A stretch of DNA of 64,000 nt, taken from the NCBI GenBank assembly GCA_002069975.1, contig MWCJ01000002.1:37186-101185 (forward strand), read 5' to 3'. Below are positions 27,693 to 38,717 of the stretch, piece after piece (positions within the stretch are counted from its first letter, which is position 1; every line of letters starts with the position of its first letter). The DNA comes from Bacteroidetes bacterium ADurb.Bin217 (GTDB taxonomy: Bacteria; Bacteroidota; Bacteroidia; Bacteroidales; UBA1715). A model generated the notes under the pieces. The model was not told the origin of the DNA and ran no database searches. It saw nothing but the letters and a program-made list of their open reading frames with translations. The translations under genes and the position numbers were made by a program.

Positions 27693-29174
27693 ATGACAAC
27701 ATATCAAGAATATTTGAAAGAACAACGTGAATTAGCTTGGCGTGCAGATTTACGTAAACAAATTCCTGCAAAAGACCGAACATCGAAAGAACGAGTAAAA
27801 ATGCCCGAACAAGATGCTTTGCAACGAAGCGCCAATCATGCCGAAGTAAATTTAGGATTAACTGCCGAAATGGCTATAAACGAAGCACAACGATGTTTAG
27901 ATTGTGTTACCCCGACCTGTGTTGAAGGGTGTCCGGTGGGAATTAATATTCCGGGATTTATAAAATGTATAGAAACAAAAGATTTTTTAGGTGCAGCAAA
28001 AGTACTTAAACAAACAAATGCATTGCCTGCTGTATGTGGTAGAGTATGCCCACAAGAAATACAATGCGAATCGAAATGTTTTTATACTATTAAAATGAAC
28101 AAACCTGCAGTAGCTATAGGAAATTTAGAGCGATTTGCAGCAGATTTCGAACGAGAATCGGGCAATATTTCTATTCCCGAAGTTGCAGCTCCCAATGGAT
28201 TCAAAGTTGCCGTAATAGGTTCGGGACCTGCAGGACTAGCTGCTGCCGGCGATTTAATTAAAGCCGGATGCTCTGTAACGGTATTCGAAGCCTTACACGA
28301 AATTGGAGGTGTACTTAAATATGGTATTCCAGAATTCCGTTTACCAAACTATATGGTAGATGTAGAAATAAACAACCTCAAACAAATGGGGGTAGAATTT
28401 ATTACGAATTTTGTAGTTGGCAGTACTGCATCTATTCAGGATTTACGCGACCAAGGATATCAAGCCTTTTTTGTGAGCAGTGGTGCCGGATTGCCAAATT
28501 TCATGAAAATTCCCGGCGAAAATTATTCCGGCATTCTTTCATCGAATGAATATTTAACGCGTGTGAATTTAATGGGTGCTGCAAAACCCGATTACGACAC
28601 GCCTGTGTTTTTAGGAAAAAATGTAGCAGTTATTGGCGGAGGAAATACTGCTATGGATTCGGTTCGAACAGCAAAACGACTAGGGGCAAAACGTGCTATG
28701 ATTATTTACAGACGTTCACTTGACGAAATGCCTGCACGTAAAGAAGAAATACATCATGCTATTGAAGAAGGTGTTGAATTTATGTGCTTGAACAATCCAC
28801 TTGAATATTTTGCCGATTCACAAGGGAGAGTAAACAAGATGCGAGTTCAAAAAATGGAATTAGGCGAACCCGATGCTTCGGGACGACGAAAACCAATACC
28901 AATGGAAGGCTCGGAATACGAAATAGATGTAGATTTGGTTGTAGTGAGTGTTGGCGTTTCTCCAAACCCTCTTATTCCAAGTAGTTTACCTCAGTTAGAA
29001 ATGTCGAAATGGGGAACAATTATAGTAGACAAAGAATCTATGCAAAGTAACATTTCCGATATATTTGCCGGTGGCGATATCGTACGTGGAGGCGCTACGG
29101 TTATACTTGCTATGGGCGATGGACGTAAAGCGGCACAAGGAATTTTAGAATATTTACATGAATTTAAAAAGTAA
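27693..29174 (+). CDS. NfnB-like / NADPH-dependent glutamate synthase small-subunit-like flavoprotein
   Basis: A 493-residue GltD/NfnB-type protein. The N-terminal cysteine region (CLDCVTPTCVEGCPVGINIPG and CGRVCPQEIQCESKCF) binds two [4Fe-4S] clusters. Then come the FAD motif VIGSGPAGLAAAGDL and the NAD(P)H motif VIGGGNTAMDSVRTAKRLGA. The C-terminal FAGGDIVRGGATVILAMGDGRKA closes the FAD site. It lies 12 bp after the alpha subunit. No large glutamate synthase subunit is present, which favours an NfnAB-type complex over GOGAT. Confidence 0.9.
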   Translation: MTTYQEYLKEQRELAWRADLRKQIPAKDRTSKERVKMPEQDALQRSANHAEVNLGLTAEMAINEAQRCLDCVTPTCVEGCPVGINIPGFIKCIETKDFLGAAKVLKQTNALPAVCGRVCPQEIQCESKCFYTIKMNKPAVAIGNLERFAADFERESGNISIPEVAAPNGFKVAVIGSGPAGLAAAGDLIKAGCSVTVFEALHEIGGVLKYGIPEFRLPNYMVDVEINNLKQMGVEFITNFVVGSTASIQDLRDQGYQAFFVSSGAGLPNFMKIPGENYSGILSSNEYLTRVNLMGAAKPDYDTPVFLGKNVAVIGGGNTAMDSVRTAKRLGAKRAMIIYRRSLDEMPARKEEIHHAIEEGVEFMCLNNPLEYFADSQGRVNKMRVQKMELGEPDASGRRKPIPMEGSEYEIDVDLVVVSVGVSPNPLIPSSLPQLEMSKWGTIIVDKESMQSNISDIFAGGDIVRGGATVILAMGDGRKAAQGILEYLHEFKK

Positions 29175-29180
29175 CCAGCT

Positions 29181-30173
29181 ATGATAGATACATCGGTAAA
29201 ATATTTGGGTATAACCCTTAAAAATCCTATAGTAGTAGGTAGTTGTGGTTTAACCTCAACAATAGAGAGTCTTAAAAAACTTGAATCGTGTGGTGCGGGG
29301 GCTGTTGTTTTAAAGTCAATTTTCGAAGAGCAAATACTGCAACAGACTGATTCTGAACTACAAGAAGTTCAAAAAAATAGTTTATTATATTCTCAAATGT
29401 CAGAAAGTTTCGATTATATAGACACGTATATAAAAGATAAAACTGTAGATGCGTATGTGCAACTTATTTCACAAGCAAAACAGTCGTTACTAATTCCTGT
29501 AATTGCAAGCATAAATTGCGTATCGGATTTTGAATGGACTACATTTGCAAAAAAAATAGAAAAAGCCGGTGTCGATGCATTAGAATTAAATGTATTTTTA
29601 TCGGCAGCCGATATTACCGAAACAAATTTTGAACAAACAATTATTGCTATTATAAACAAAGTTACAGCTTCTGTTTCTATTCCAGTATGCGTAAAAATAT
29701 CGAGTTCGTTTACCAAAATTTCTAAAACTATTCAAACAATAGCACAATCAAATGTAAAAGGAATTGTGTTATTCAATAGATTCTACAGTCCCGATATTGA
29801 TTTAGAATCATTGCAAATAGTTAATTCGGGTAGATATAGCAACCCTGCTGATTATACACTTCCGCTGCGTTGGATAGGATTAAATGCAAACAAAGTTTCG
29901 TGCGATTTAATTGCTTCAACCGGAATTCATACCGGCGATGCTGTTGTAAAACAAATACTTGCAGGTGCAGCAGCAGTTCAAGTTGTATCGGCATTGTACA
30001 CCAATGGTTACGACCATATTCAAACCATGCTTGCTCAATTAGAAGCATTTATGAATTCTAAAGGATATCAGTATATCGACCAATTTAAAGGAAAACTTGC
30101 AGTAACAGAAACTAACGCGTCGGCATACGAGCGAATACAGTTTATGAAATACTATGCTGAAATAGGTAAGTAA
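29181..30173 (+). CDS. Dihydroorotate dehydrogenase-like flavoprotein
   Basis: A 330-residue TIM-barrel protein related to class 1 DHOD. It keeps LGITLKNPIVVGSCGLT, PVIASINCVSDFEW, ALELNVFLSAADI, CVKISSSFTK and a C-terminal FMN-phosphate region (GIHTGDAVVKQILAGAAAVQV). The usual NxSCPN stretch is replaced by NVFLSAADI, so orotate synthesis is doubtful. It is six bases downstream of the NfnB-like gene in one operon, so it may share electrons with that flavoprotein pair. True function unknown. Confidence 0.8.
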   Translation: MIDTSVKYLGITLKNPIVVGSCGLTSTIESLKKLESCGAGAVVLKSIFEEQILQQTDSELQEVQKNSLLYSQMSESFDYIDTYIKDKTVDAYVQLISQAKQSLLIPVIASINCVSDFEWTTFAKKIEKAGVDALELNVFLSAADITETNFEQTIIAIINKVTASVSIPVCVKISSSFTKISKTIQTIAQSNVKGIVLFNRFYSPDIDLESLQIVNSGRYSNPADYTLPLRWIGLNANKVSCDLIASTGIHTGDAVVKQILAGAAAVQVVSALYTNGYDHIQTMLAQLEAFMNSKGYQYIDQFKGKLAVTETNASAYERIQFMKYYAEIGK

Positions 30174-30209
30174 TTGGAAATTAACATTTGCAATTACAAA
30201 ATCACAATA

Positions 30210-30236
30210 AAAAAAGGCTGTTCAACAGCCTTTTTT
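30210..30236. terminator. Bidirectional intrinsic terminator
   Basis: A6-GGCTGT, loop TCA, ACAGCC-T6: symmetric, with T-runs on both strands, placed between the convergent DHOD-like gene and icd. Confidence 0.8.
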
Positions 30237-30256
30237 ATTCGTATGATGTAGTATAA

Positions 30257-31483
30257 TTATGCTAATTTTTTCGCCAACCCCTTATCAATTGCATCTAAAA
30301 AATCTTCAGTTGTAACCCAATGCGAATCGTTCATTTGTCTGCCATGAATAGAAAGAGCTAAATCTTTAGTCATTACCCCCGATTCAACCGTTTCTATACA
30401 TACTTGTTCCAATGTTTGAGCAAAGTGTATAAGGTTCTGATTATTGTCTAATTTGCCACGAAAAGCAAGCCCGCGTGTCCAAGCAAAAATAGACGCAATT
30501 GGATTAGTTGATGTTTTTTTACCTTGTTGGTGGTCTCTGTAATGACGGGTAACGGTGCCGTGTGCAGCTTCAGCTTCCATTGTAGAACCATCGGGAGTTA
30601 TAAGTACCGACGTCATTAATCCCAACGAACCAAATCCCTGTGCAACAGTATCGCTTTGAACGTCGCCATCGTAGTTTTTGCATGCCCACACAAATTCCCC
30701 ATGCCATTTGAGAACCGAAGCTACCATATCATCAATAAGGCGATGTTCGTAGGTAAGACCTAATGCGTCAAACTGTGTTTTAAATTCTGTTTGATATACT
30801 TGTTCAAAAATGTCTTTAAAACGACCATCGTATTTTTTAAGAATTGTATTTTTGGTAGACATATACAATGGCCATTTTTTTTGCAAAGCCATATTAAAAC
30901 ACGAACGTGCAAATCCAAATATAGATTCATCTGTATTGTACATTGCCATTGCTATACCATCATCGTTGAAATTGTAAACTTCGTGAACGTGAGCTGCACT
31001 TCCATCGGCAGGTTCAAAGGTAATAGTAAGTTTACCGGCACCTTTAGTTACAAAATCAGTAGCTTTGTATTGATCACCGTGTGCATGACGACCTATAATG
31101 ATAGGTTTTGTCCAGTTTGGAACTAAACGTGGAACATTTTGAATTACAATAGGTTCACGAAAAACAGTTCCACCTAAAATATTACGGATTGTCCCGTTAG
31201 GCGATTTCCACATCTGTTTCAAATTAAATTCTTGCACACGAGCTTCATCGGGAGTAATAGTTGCACACTTAATTCCTACTTTGTATTTTTTTATTGCTTC
31301 TGCCGCATCTATAGTAACTTGGTCATTAGTTTCATCGCGATGTTCTACGCCCAAGTCATAATATTTAATATCAATATCAAGATATGGCACTATAAGTTTG
31401 TCTTTTATAAATTTCCAAATGATTCTGGTCATTTCATCGCCATCTAAATCTACCACAGGATTTGCTACATGTATCTTCTTCAT
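30257..31483 (-). CDS. icd: NADP-dependent isocitrate dehydrogenase, eukaryotic type
   Basis: Oxidises isocitrate to 2-oxoglutarate with NADPH formation. At 408 residues with [19 protein letters not shown] and [20 protein letters not shown] it belongs to the homodimeric 'eukaryotic' subfamily, common in Bacteroidota. Later motifs [37 protein letters not shown] and [12 protein letters not shown] bind isocitrate, metal and NADP. With the aconitase and citrate synthase genes a few kb away it completes the oxidative route to 2-oxoglutarate used by gdhA. Confidence 0.97.
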   Translation of the reverse strand: MKKIHVANPVVDLDGDEMTRIIWKFIKDKLIVPYLDIDIKYYDLGVEHRDETNDQVTIDAAEAIKKYKVGIKCATITPDEARVQEFNLKQMWKSPNGTIRNILGGTVFREPIVIQNVPRLVPNWTKPIIIGRHAHGDQYKATDFVTKGAGKLTITFEPADGSAAHVHEVYNFNDDGIAMAMYNTDESIFGFARSCFNMALQKKWPLYMSTKNTILKKYDGRFKDIFEQVYQTEFKTQFDALGLTYEHRLIDDMVASVLKWHGEFVWACKNYDGDVQSDTVAQGFGSLGLMTSVLITPDGSTMEAEAAHGTVTRHYRDHQQGKKTSTNPIASIFAWTRGLAFRGKLDNNQNLIHFAQTLEQVCIETVESGVMTKDLALSIHGRQMNDSHWVTTEDFLDAIDKGLAKKLA

Positions 31484-31679
31484 TTCGTTTAATTATTACA
31501 GATTCTATTTGACATTTTTATAACTAATTCTATACAAAAGTACATGTATTTTTTTTGCAGCATACATTTTTATATTCTAATACCGCATGTTTTGAATTGA
31601 CTCACGATATACTATTTATTACACTACAGTTTGTAAAACATTTTTTGTATATTGCAATGTATTATTAAAACTAAAAAAT

Positions 31680-32165
31680 ATGAAATTATTACTCACAACA
31701 ATTGTTAGCCTTTGTATTTCAATACATGTTTTTTCACAAGATTTTACTTACATTAAAGACGCTGTGCTAACCGATTCACTCAGTTGTTTTAGAGCTCATA
31801 ATCAAGTTGTAGAATGTGCAAATTATTTATTAACAAATCCGTGCAAACAAGAATTAAATAGTTTATATGCAAGCGATTTTGTAATTCAGTGGATGACAAA
31901 AACCCCAAATTACTCATTTTCACTTCACGAAAAATTCTATAAAACTATAGAATCTGATGTATTATTAGTAAGCCGCTATTACGCAGCAATGGCAAAATTA
32001 GCTATCGAAAAAAATACTGATGTAACATCCGATGAAATGCAATTTGAAGCAATTAAAGAATTTTTAAAATATTGCAGCAACTCTAAAAATAAGGTTGTGG
32101 TAAACAAAAAATTACAGAAATATCTCGATGCTCATAAAAGCAATAGTTTACGTGACATGTTATAA
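31680..32165 (+). CDS. Hypothetical exported protein
   Basis: A 161-residue protein with a signal peptide (residues 1-19, cleaved near HVFSQ). The mature part is mostly helical, with cysteines at about 36, 46 and 55 and no recognised motif. It is 24 bp upstream of the SDR/DUF2867 gene and likely co-transcribed with it. I do not recognise a family. Confidence 0.7.
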   Translation: MKLLLTTIVSLCISIHVFSQDFTYIKDAVLTDSLSCFRAHNQVVECANYLLTNPCKQELNSLYASDFVIQWMTKTPNYSFSLHEKFYKTIESDVLLVSRYYAAMAKLAIEKNTDVTSDEMQFEAIKEFLKYCSNSKNKVVVNKKLQKYLDAHKSNSLRDML

Positions 32166-32189
32166 CCTTCAAACATATACAAGCAACAC

Positions 32190-33623
32190 ATGAACGTATT
32201 GCTAACAGGAGCTACAGGGTATATTGGGAAACGATTATTACCTATTTTAGTAGAAAACGGATACACTGTAATTTGCTGTGTTAGAGATGCGAATAAATTT
32301 CATGTAGAAGATTCTATCAAAGAATATATTGAAGTTATTGAGATAGATTTAACTATCAAAGAAACACTTACAAAAATTCCTACTAACATAGATTTTGCTT
32401 ACTATCTTGTTCATTCTATGTCTACATCAAAAGACTTTAGTGAATTAGAGAAAATATCTGCTATTAATTTTAGAGAAGCGTTGAACCGCACAAACGTAAA
32501 ACAAGTAATTTATTTAAGTGGTATTGTAAATTCTCAAACATTATCAAAACATCTTAATTCTCGAAAAAATGTAGAAATAGAATTAGGTAAAGGAAAATAC
32601 TCTTTAACAACAGTAAGAGCAGGCATAATCATAGGTTCCGGAAGTGCATCGTTTGAAATTATTCGCGATTTAGTAGAAAAATTACCGGTAATGATAACCC
32701 CCAAATGGCTGAGAACCAAATGCCAACCAATAGGTATTTCTGATGTTATTAAAATATTAATTGGCATTTTACATAATGAAAGCGTTTATAATAAAAGTTT
32801 TGATATAGGTGGAAACGAAATCTTAACATATAAAGAAATGCTCCTCGGTTTTGCTTGGGTACGAGGATTGAAACGATATATTTGGACAGTTCCGGTAATG
32901 ACACCAAAGCTTTCATCGTATTGGCTCTATTTTGTAACTTCCACGTCGTATAAACTTGCCGTTTCTTTGGTAGATAGTATGAAAGTTGAAGTAATTGCGA
33001 AAAACGACACTATTAATAAAATACTAAATATTCACCCCCTCCCCTATAAAGAATATATTAAACAAGCCTTTGAGCAAATAGAACACAATGAAATAATTTC
33101 GAGCTGGAAAGATTCTACTATAAGCGGAAGAATGAATTTTAAAATATCTGACTATATTAAAGTACCCGAATTTGGATGTTTTACAGATATTCGCTCCAAA
33201 CAAGTTTCGGATATAAACTCATGCATAGAAAAAATTTGGCACATTGGTGGTGATACCGGATGGTATTATGCCAATTGGTTATGGCGACTCCGAGGTTTTA
33301 TTGATAAACTTTTTGGAGGCGTAGGATTACGGCGAGGAAGAACAAATGTAACCGATATTCATGCCGGCGACACCTTAGATTTTTGGAGAGTTCTGTATGC
33401 CAATAAAACAGAAAAACGGCTACTCTTATTTGCAGAAATGAAGTTACCAGGAGAGGCGTGGTTAGAATTTAGAATAGTTGATACTGTACTTATTCAAACA
33501 GCAACATTTCGCCCCAAAGGCTTATTTGGCAGATTATATTGGTATTTAGTATTTCCATTACACGGGTTTATATTCAGAGGTTTATTACGCGAATTAACCA
33601 ATCTCAAAAAAAGCAGCAAATGA
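32190..33623 (+). CDS. NAD(P)-binding SDR-type protein with C-terminal DUF2867
   Basis: A 477-residue cytosolic protein. The N-terminal ~290 residues are an atypical/extended short-chain dehydrogenase with LLTGATGYIGKRLLPIL (residues 4-20) and TTVRAGIIIGSGSASF. The last ~150 residues match DUF2867, with FWRVLYANKTEKRLLLFAEMK, PGEAWLEFRI and TATFRPKGLFGRLYWY. Proteins of this two-domain build are found widely but have no assigned substrate. The standard catalytic YxxxK is not obvious. Confidence 0.85.
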   Translation: MNVLLTGATGYIGKRLLPILVENGYTVICCVRDANKFHVEDSIKEYIEVIEIDLTIKETLTKIPTNIDFAYYLVHSMSTSKDFSELEKISAINFREALNRTNVKQVIYLSGIVNSQTLSKHLNSRKNVEIELGKGKYSLTTVRAGIIIGSGSASFEIIRDLVEKLPVMITPKWLRTKCQPIGISDVIKILIGILHNESVYNKSFDIGGNEILTYKEMLLGFAWVRGLKRYIWTVPVMTPKLSSYWLYFVTSTSYKLAVSLVDSMKVEVIAKNDTINKILNIHPLPYKEYIKQAFEQIEHNEIISSWKDSTISGRMNFKISDYIKVPEFGCFTDIRSKQVSDINSCIEKIWHIGGDTGWYYANWLWRLRGFIDKLFGGVGLRRGRTNVTDIHAGDTLDFWRVLYANKTEKRLLLFAEMKLPGEAWLEFRIVDTVLIQTATFRPKGLFGRLYWYLVFPLHGFIFRGLLRELTNLKKSSK

Positions 33624-33716
33624 TTATTCAAAACAGAATAAAACCTCATTTGCAATAAAACAATGCTGAAATAAAATATAAAAAATGCTATTGAATATCT
33701 ATTTTTAAGAACACCA

Positions 33717-33748
33717 TTTGTGTAGTATTGATAGTATATTTACATTGA
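33717..33748 (+). promoter_or_regulatory. Putative promoter of aconitase-citrate synthase operon
   Basis: TTTG at 33717-33720 followed after 20 bp by TACATTGA, one mismatch from TAnnTTTG. An overlapping TATATTTA is also near. It is 40 bp before the aconitase ATG. Confidence 0.35.
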
Positions 33749-33786
33749 AAAAAAAAATGTGATATATTGAATTCAATACAAACGCA

Positions 33787-36060
33787 ATGATACACGATTT
33801 CGAAACAATACAACAAACGTTTGCTACCGCTACAGCTAATATGGAATTAATACGTTCCTATACAAAACGTCCTTTGACTTTAACTGAGAAAATTTTATTT
33901 ACTCATTTAGATAAAGCGGAACTCAAACAAGTAGATACCATTCAACGAGGCAAAGATTATTGTAATTTTTATCCCGATAGAGTTGCTATGCAAGATGCTA
34001 CTGCACAAATGGCATTGTTACAATTTATGAATGCAGGAAAAAAACGAGTAGCCGTTCCATCGTCAGTCCACTGCGACCATTTAATTATAGCAGAACAAGG
34101 CGAACATAGCGATTTAGCAACCGCCAACAATACAAATGCAGAAGTATACAATTTTTTAAGTTCAGTTTCACAAAAATATGGAATTGGTTTTTGGAAACCG
34201 GGTTCAGGAATTATACATCAAATTATATTAGAAAATTATGCCTATCCGGGAGGAATGATAATAGGTACTGATAGCCACACAGTTAATGGCGGTGGATTAG
34301 GTATGATATCAATAGGCGTAGGTGGAGCCGATGCCTGCGATGTAATGAGCGGCATGGCATGGGAACTTAAAATGCCCAAAATTATAGGTGTTAAACTTAC
34401 TGGAACATGTAATCCTTGGGTAGCTCCTAAAGATATTATTTTAAAATTAGCAGGAATTCTTACGGTAAAAGGGGCAACCAATGCCGTACTCGAATATTTT
34501 GGAGAAGGAACTGCATCACTATCATGCACCGGTAAAGCAACTATATGTAATATGGGTGCCGAAGTAGGTGCAACTACATCAATATTTGCATACGATGCAA
34601 GCATGAAACAATATTTAGAACATACAGGCAGAGCTGCCGTTGCTCAATTAGTAGAACAACATGCATCGTTAGTAAAAGCAGACGACCAAGTAATAGAAAA
34701 CCCCGAATTATATTACGACTCTATAATTGAAATTAATCTTTCGGAACTCGAACCACATATTAATGGACCATTTACGCCCGATTTGGCTACACCAATTTCA
34801 AAATTCGGTGAGTTGGCTCGTACCGAAAAATGGCCTTTAGAACTTAAAGTAGGATTAATAGGCTCATGTACAAATTCATCATACGAAGACTTAACCAAAG
34901 CAGCTTCACTTGCTCGTCAGGCTTTAGATTTAGATTTAGAAATAAAATCAGAATTTTTAGTATCTCCGGGGTCGGTAATGATTAAAAAAACAGCAAAACG
35001 CGATGGATTAATTACCGATTTTGAAAATATTGGTGGTGTAGTACTCGCAAATGCTTGTGGACCATGTATTGGACAGTGGAACCGCGAAAATCCTGAACCC
35101 GAACAAAAAAATTCAATAATCACATCATTTAATAGAAATTTCGCAAAACGTGCCGATGGAAATCCAAACACGTACTCGTTTGTTGCTTCGCCTGAAATTG
35201 TTACAGCATTGACTATTGCAGGTAGAATTGATTTTAATCCGTTAACCGAAAGTTTAATAAACAAACATGGCAAACACGTTACTTTACAAGCACCTGTAGG
35301 CGATGTTATCCCTGCAAAAGGTTTTGAGATGGTGGATGCCGGATTTATAGCTCCCGATCAAGCAAATTCATCAATAGAAATTTCTATAAACCCGCAATCA
35401 GAACGATTACAAAAATTAGAACCGTTTGAACCATGGAATGGTAAAGATTTTACAAACCTTCAATTACTCATAAAAGCACAAGGGAAATGTACTACCGACC
35501 ATATTTCTATGGCAGGTCCATGGTTACGCTATCGCGGACACCTCGAAAACATATCAGACAATTTACTAATGGGTGCAGTAAATGCGTACAATGGAGAAAC
35601 GAATAAAGTTTGTAATTCCCTAACCGGATTATACGACAAAGTTTCGAGTGTAGCTAAAGCATATAAAGCACAAGGATTGTCGTCAATTGTAGTAGCAGAA
35701 GATAATTATGGTGAAGGTTCATCGCGCGAACATGCAGCTATGGAACCACGTTTTTTGGGTGTACAAGTAATTTTAGCAAAATCATTTGCTCGAATTCACG
35801 AAACAAACCTAAAAAAACAAGGCATGTTGGCACTTACATTTGTAAATCCTAGTGATTATGACTTGATACTTGAAGGTGATACTATTTCAATTCTTGGACT
35901 TGAATCTTTTACCGAAGGTGTAAATTTACAGGTACAGGTATCTCATACAAATGGAACTAACCATACATTTGAAGCAAAACATACATACAATGACGTGCAA
36001 ATTGCATGGTTTAAAGCCGGAAGTGCACTTAATTTAATAGCAATAGAATCAAAACAATAA
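33787..36060 (+). CDS. Aconitate hydratase, mitochondrial type
   Basis: Isomerises citrate to isocitrate with a [4Fe-4S] cluster. The 757-residue length matches the mitochondrial-type class. Visible signatures are [31 protein letters not shown], the cluster cysteines in [14 protein letters not shown] and [11 protein letters not shown], and the swivelling C-terminal domain [20 protein letters not shown] with [13 protein letters not shown]. The gene is directly upstream of citrate synthase (14 bp), so the two first TCA steps are made from one mRNA. Confidence 0.97.
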   Translation: MIHDFETIQQTFATATANMELIRSYTKRPLTLTEKILFTHLDKAELKQVDTIQRGKDYCNFYPDRVAMQDATAQMALLQFMNAGKKRVAVPSSVHCDHLIIAEQGEHSDLATANNTNAEVYNFLSSVSQKYGIGFWKPGSGIIHQIILENYAYPGGMIIGTDSHTVNGGGLGMISIGVGGADACDVMSGMAWELKMPKIIGVKLTGTCNPWVAPKDIILKLAGILTVKGATNAVLEYFGEGTASLSCTGKATICNMGAEVGATTSIFAYDASMKQYLEHTGRAAVAQLVEQHASLVKADDQVIENPELYYDSIIEINLSELEPHINGPFTPDLATPISKFGELARTEKWPLELKVGLIGSCTNSSYEDLTKAASLARQALDLDLEIKSEFLVSPGSVMIKKTAKRDGLITDFENIGGVVLANACGPCIGQWNRENPEPEQKNSIITSFNRNFAKRADGNPNTYSFVASPEIVTALTIAGRIDFNPLTESLINKHGKHVTLQAPVGDVIPAKGFEMVDAGFIAPDQANSSIEISINPQSERLQKLEPFEPWNGKDFTNLQLLIKAQGKCTTDHISMAGPWLRYRGHLENISDNLLMGAVNAYNGETNKVCNSLTGLYDKVSSVAKAYKAQGLSSIVVAEDNYGEGSSREHAAMEPRFLGVQVILAKSFARIHETNLKKQGMLALTFVNPSDYDLILEGDTISILGLESFTEGVNLQVQVSHTNGTNHTFEAKHTYNDVQIAWFKAGSALNLIAIESKQ

Positions 36061-36074
36061 AACATAAAAATCAT

Positions 36075-37436
36075 ATGGAAAACGAATTATTATTAACGCA
36101 ATTATCAAATATGATAAAAGAAAACTGTAGACTCGACAGTGAATTATTTGATAAATTTGACGTAAAACGAGGACTTCGCAACAAAGACCACTCAGGAGTA
36201 TTGGTTGGGTTAACTAATATAGGTAATGTAGTAGGATACAAAAAAAATGAAGAAACAGGAAAGTTAGACCCAATTCCCGGTGAATTACGTTATAGAGATA
36301 TTGAAGTTACTGATTTGGTGAAAGGGTGCGAAAAATCTAAAATGCATGGATTCGAGGAAATTGTTTATCTATTATTAGCAGGTAAACTTCCAAATATGAA
36401 TGAATTAGCAGCATTTAGTTCATATTTAGCCGACAATAGAGATTTGACCAGCTCCTTTACCAAAAACATGATTCTTTCTTTAAGAGGAAAAGACATTATG
36501 AATATGCTTGCTCGTTCGGTTTTAGCACTTTACACTCTCGACAAACATGCCGACGATACTACACCAGAAAATTTAGTAAAACAATCATTAAAACTCATTG
36601 CTCAAGTTCCTGTAATTATTGCATATTCGTATCATAGTATGATGAATGCATATTATCGTAAAGAACTTGTAATTCGACATCCAAATCCCGAATTATCTAC
36701 TGCAGAAAATTTCTTATACTTAATAAAAGGTGAAGGAAATTACACAAAAACTGAAGCTGACATTCTTGATTTAAGTCTTATTTTACATGCCGACCATGGT
36801 GGTGGAAATAACTCAACATTTACTATCCGCGTAACAAGCTCATCGGGAACAGATACATATGCTGCTATAGCATCTGCAATAGCTTCGCTTAAAGGGCCTC
36901 TCCATGGTGGTGCTAATTTGCAAGTTGAAGAAATGATGGACAACATTCGTAAAAATGTAAAAAATTGGGAGGACGAAGATGAAATTTATAACTATTTAAT
37001 TAAAATTCTAAAAAAAGAAGCATTTAACAAATCGGGTAAAATATACGGAATGGGACATGCGGTATATACAATTTCTGACCCTCGTGCAATTTTATTACGC
37101 GAACGCGCTGCTATACTTGCAAAAGAAAAAGGTCTAGAAAAAGAATTTAATTTATATACCAAAGTTGAAAAACTTGCTCAAAAAGCATTTTATGATTTTA
37201 AAACAGGTACAGACAAAACAGTATGTGCCAATGTAGACTTTTATTCAGGATTTGTTTACAATGCCATAGGCTTACCTAAAGAAGTATTTACACCAATATT
37301 TGCAATGTCGCGTATGGCAGGTTGGTGCGCACATCGTATCGAAGAACTCAATTTTGACCAACGACGAATAATTCGTCCTGCATACAAAGCAGTATATACC
37401 GGTCCGGGATATATTTCAATTAGCGAACGAAAATAA
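36075..37436 (+). CDS. gltA: Citrate synthase
   Basis: Condenses acetyl-CoA and oxaloacetate. A 453-residue type with a long N-terminal part. Conserved elements are GELRYRDIEV, GFEEIVYLLLAGKLP, the active-site LILHADHGGGNNSTFT, LKGPLHGGAN, YGMGHAVYTISDPRA and the catalytic-Asp segment NVDFYSGFVYNAIGLP. FAMSRMAGWCAHRIEE and a final RRIIRPAYKAVYTG bind substrate. It is followed by a strong terminator. Confidence 0.96.
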   Translation: MENELLLTQLSNMIKENCRLDSELFDKFDVKRGLRNKDHSGVLVGLTNIGNVVGYKKNEETGKLDPIPGELRYRDIEVTDLVKGCEKSKMHGFEEIVYLLLAGKLPNMNELAAFSSYLADNRDLTSSFTKNMILSLRGKDIMNMLARSVLALYTLDKHADDTTPENLVKQSLKLIAQVPVIIAYSYHSMMNAYYRKELVIRHPNPELSTAENFLYLIKGEGNYTKTEADILDLSLILHADHGGGNNSTFTIRVTSSSGTDTYAAIASAIASLKGPLHGGANLQVEEMMDNIRKNVKNWEDEDEIYNYLIKILKKEAFNKSGKIYGMGHAVYTISDPRAILLRERAAILAKEKGLEKEFNLYTKVEKLAQKAFYDFKTGTDKTVCANVDFYSGFVYNAIGLPKEVFTPIFAMSRMAGWCAHRIEELNFDQRRIIRPAYKAVYTGPGYISISERK

Positions 37437-37443
37437 AAAACAG

Positions 37444-37475
37444 AAAAGGGTTAGCAATGCTAACCCTTTTTTTTT
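37444..37475 (+). terminator. Intrinsic terminator after citrate synthase
   Basis: AAAAGGGTTAGC, loop AAT, GCTAACCCTTTT, then more T's: a perfect 12-bp stem with a tri-nucleotide loop. Confidence 0.85.
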
Positions 37476-37661
37476 ATATTTACATAAAAATACTAAAAGC
37501 TGTTTCGTTTTTGTTTTTAATTAAAATTTTTGGAGATTTTGAGCTTCAGATGAATTAAAATCGACACAAATAGCTTTCCTATTTGAGGAGTTTTTTTATG
37601 AAATATGAAGTTCGAAGGAACAAAAATTAATTACAAAATAAAATTCAAACAGTTTCTACAT

Positions 37662-38186
37662 ATGAAAACAATTTTTGCGGTTCTTATTTTTTGTGTGTTT
37701 ATTTCATGTAAAGGTCAAAATTCTATGATAGACAAATCGGTAGTTAAAACAGTAGATATTGAAAAATATGTAGGAACATGGTACGAAATTGCCCGGTATG
37801 ACCATAAATTTGAACGTGGTTTGGTTGGTGTAACTGCAACATATACTCTCAATACCGACGGTACTATTCAAGTTGTAAATAAAGGATATAAAGATTCGCT
37901 TACCGGTAAAGAAAGCATTGCAATAGGAAAAGCAAAAATCCCAAATTCCGAGATACCTGCAAAACTTAAAGTATCATTTTTTTGGATATTTTATGCCGAT
38001 TACTACATTCTTGAATTAGACAACAATTATGAATGGGCAATCATAGGCAGTAAATCAGACGATTACCTATGGATTTTACACCGCAAACCACAGATAGAAA
38101 GCGAATTGCACCAAAAACTAATATCACTTATCAAAGCTCGCGGATACGACACCTCAAAACTTATTACAGTTCAACAAACACGCTAA
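37662..38186 (+). CDS. blc: Bacterial lipocalin (Blc-like lipoprotein)
   Basis: A 174-residue outer-membrane lipoprotein of the lipocalin family, which binds fatty acids or lysolipids in E. coli. The signal ends in the lipobox FISC (Cys15). The GxW hallmark is YVGTWYEIARYDHKFERG; GVTATYTLNTDGTIQVVNKG and WAIIGSKSDDYLWILHRKP are the other lipocalin strands. The ATG at 37662 is chosen, since it opens the signal peptide; 19 in-frame codons upstream are not plausible as part of the protein. Confidence 0.92.
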   Translation: MKTIFAVLIFCVFISCKGQNSMIDKSVVKTVDIEKYVGTWYEIARYDHKFERGLVGVTATYTLNTDGTIQVVNKGYKDSLTGKESIAIGKAKIPNSEIPAKLKVSFFWIFYADYYILELDNNYEWAIIGSKSDDYLWILHRKPQIESELHQKLISLIKARGYDTSKLITVQQTR

Positions 38187-38220
38187 TAAACTACGTTATC
38201 GGCAGTTTCTATGTTGTGTA

Positions 38221-38649
38221 CTACTGATATTTAGTATAGGTAGAGTTAACCTCCCACGGAGTTCCTCCATATAAATCATCGGTAAAATCGAGAGTTATTT
38301 TAGTATTATTCGACTGAATATACCCGGATCCCTCAACAGTATGCCCCGATATAGTTTGTTGTGGAATTTGAATAGATGTACCACTTACAGTTGCTCGTGC
38401 ATACACCGGCACATTGGGGTTACTTTCTAAATTCATAAAATTATAGATATAAATAACTGTACTATCCCGTTCATCGGTATCTATAGTCACATCATAGGAC
38501 AATGTCCCCTCTTCTTCATGAACCTCGCTACACTTCCATACCCCATCAAGCGACGTAGAACTAGGACCAATTAATTCATCGCACGATACTAAAAAAAGTA
38601 CGAATAAAAATAATAATACTTTGAGAAATAGCGATTTTGTTGTTTTCAT
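38221..38649 (-). CDS. Hypothetical lipoprotein
   Basis: A 142-residue lipoprotein: signal peptide with lipobox FLVSC (Cys23), then a probable small beta-sandwich or barrel. The motif S-x-D-G-V-W-K-C and the N-x-x-K-x-T-L-D-F-T-D pattern recall small calycin-like Bacteroidota lipoproteins. No function can be given. It stands alone between the lipocalin and radical SAM genes. Confidence 0.75.
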   Translation of the reverse strand: MKTTKSLFLKVLLFLFVLFLVSCDELIGPSSTSLDGVWKCSEVHEEEGTLSYDVTIDTDERDSTVIYIYNFMNLESNPNVPVYARATVSGTSIQIPQQTISGHTVEGSGYIQSNNTKITLDFTDDLYGGTPWEVNSTYTKYQ

Positions 38650-38717
38650 AACATGTAGATTTTAATTTTTTTTGAGTCGCTTTTGCCAATTATTATACCG
38701 AAAATTATATATTTAAC

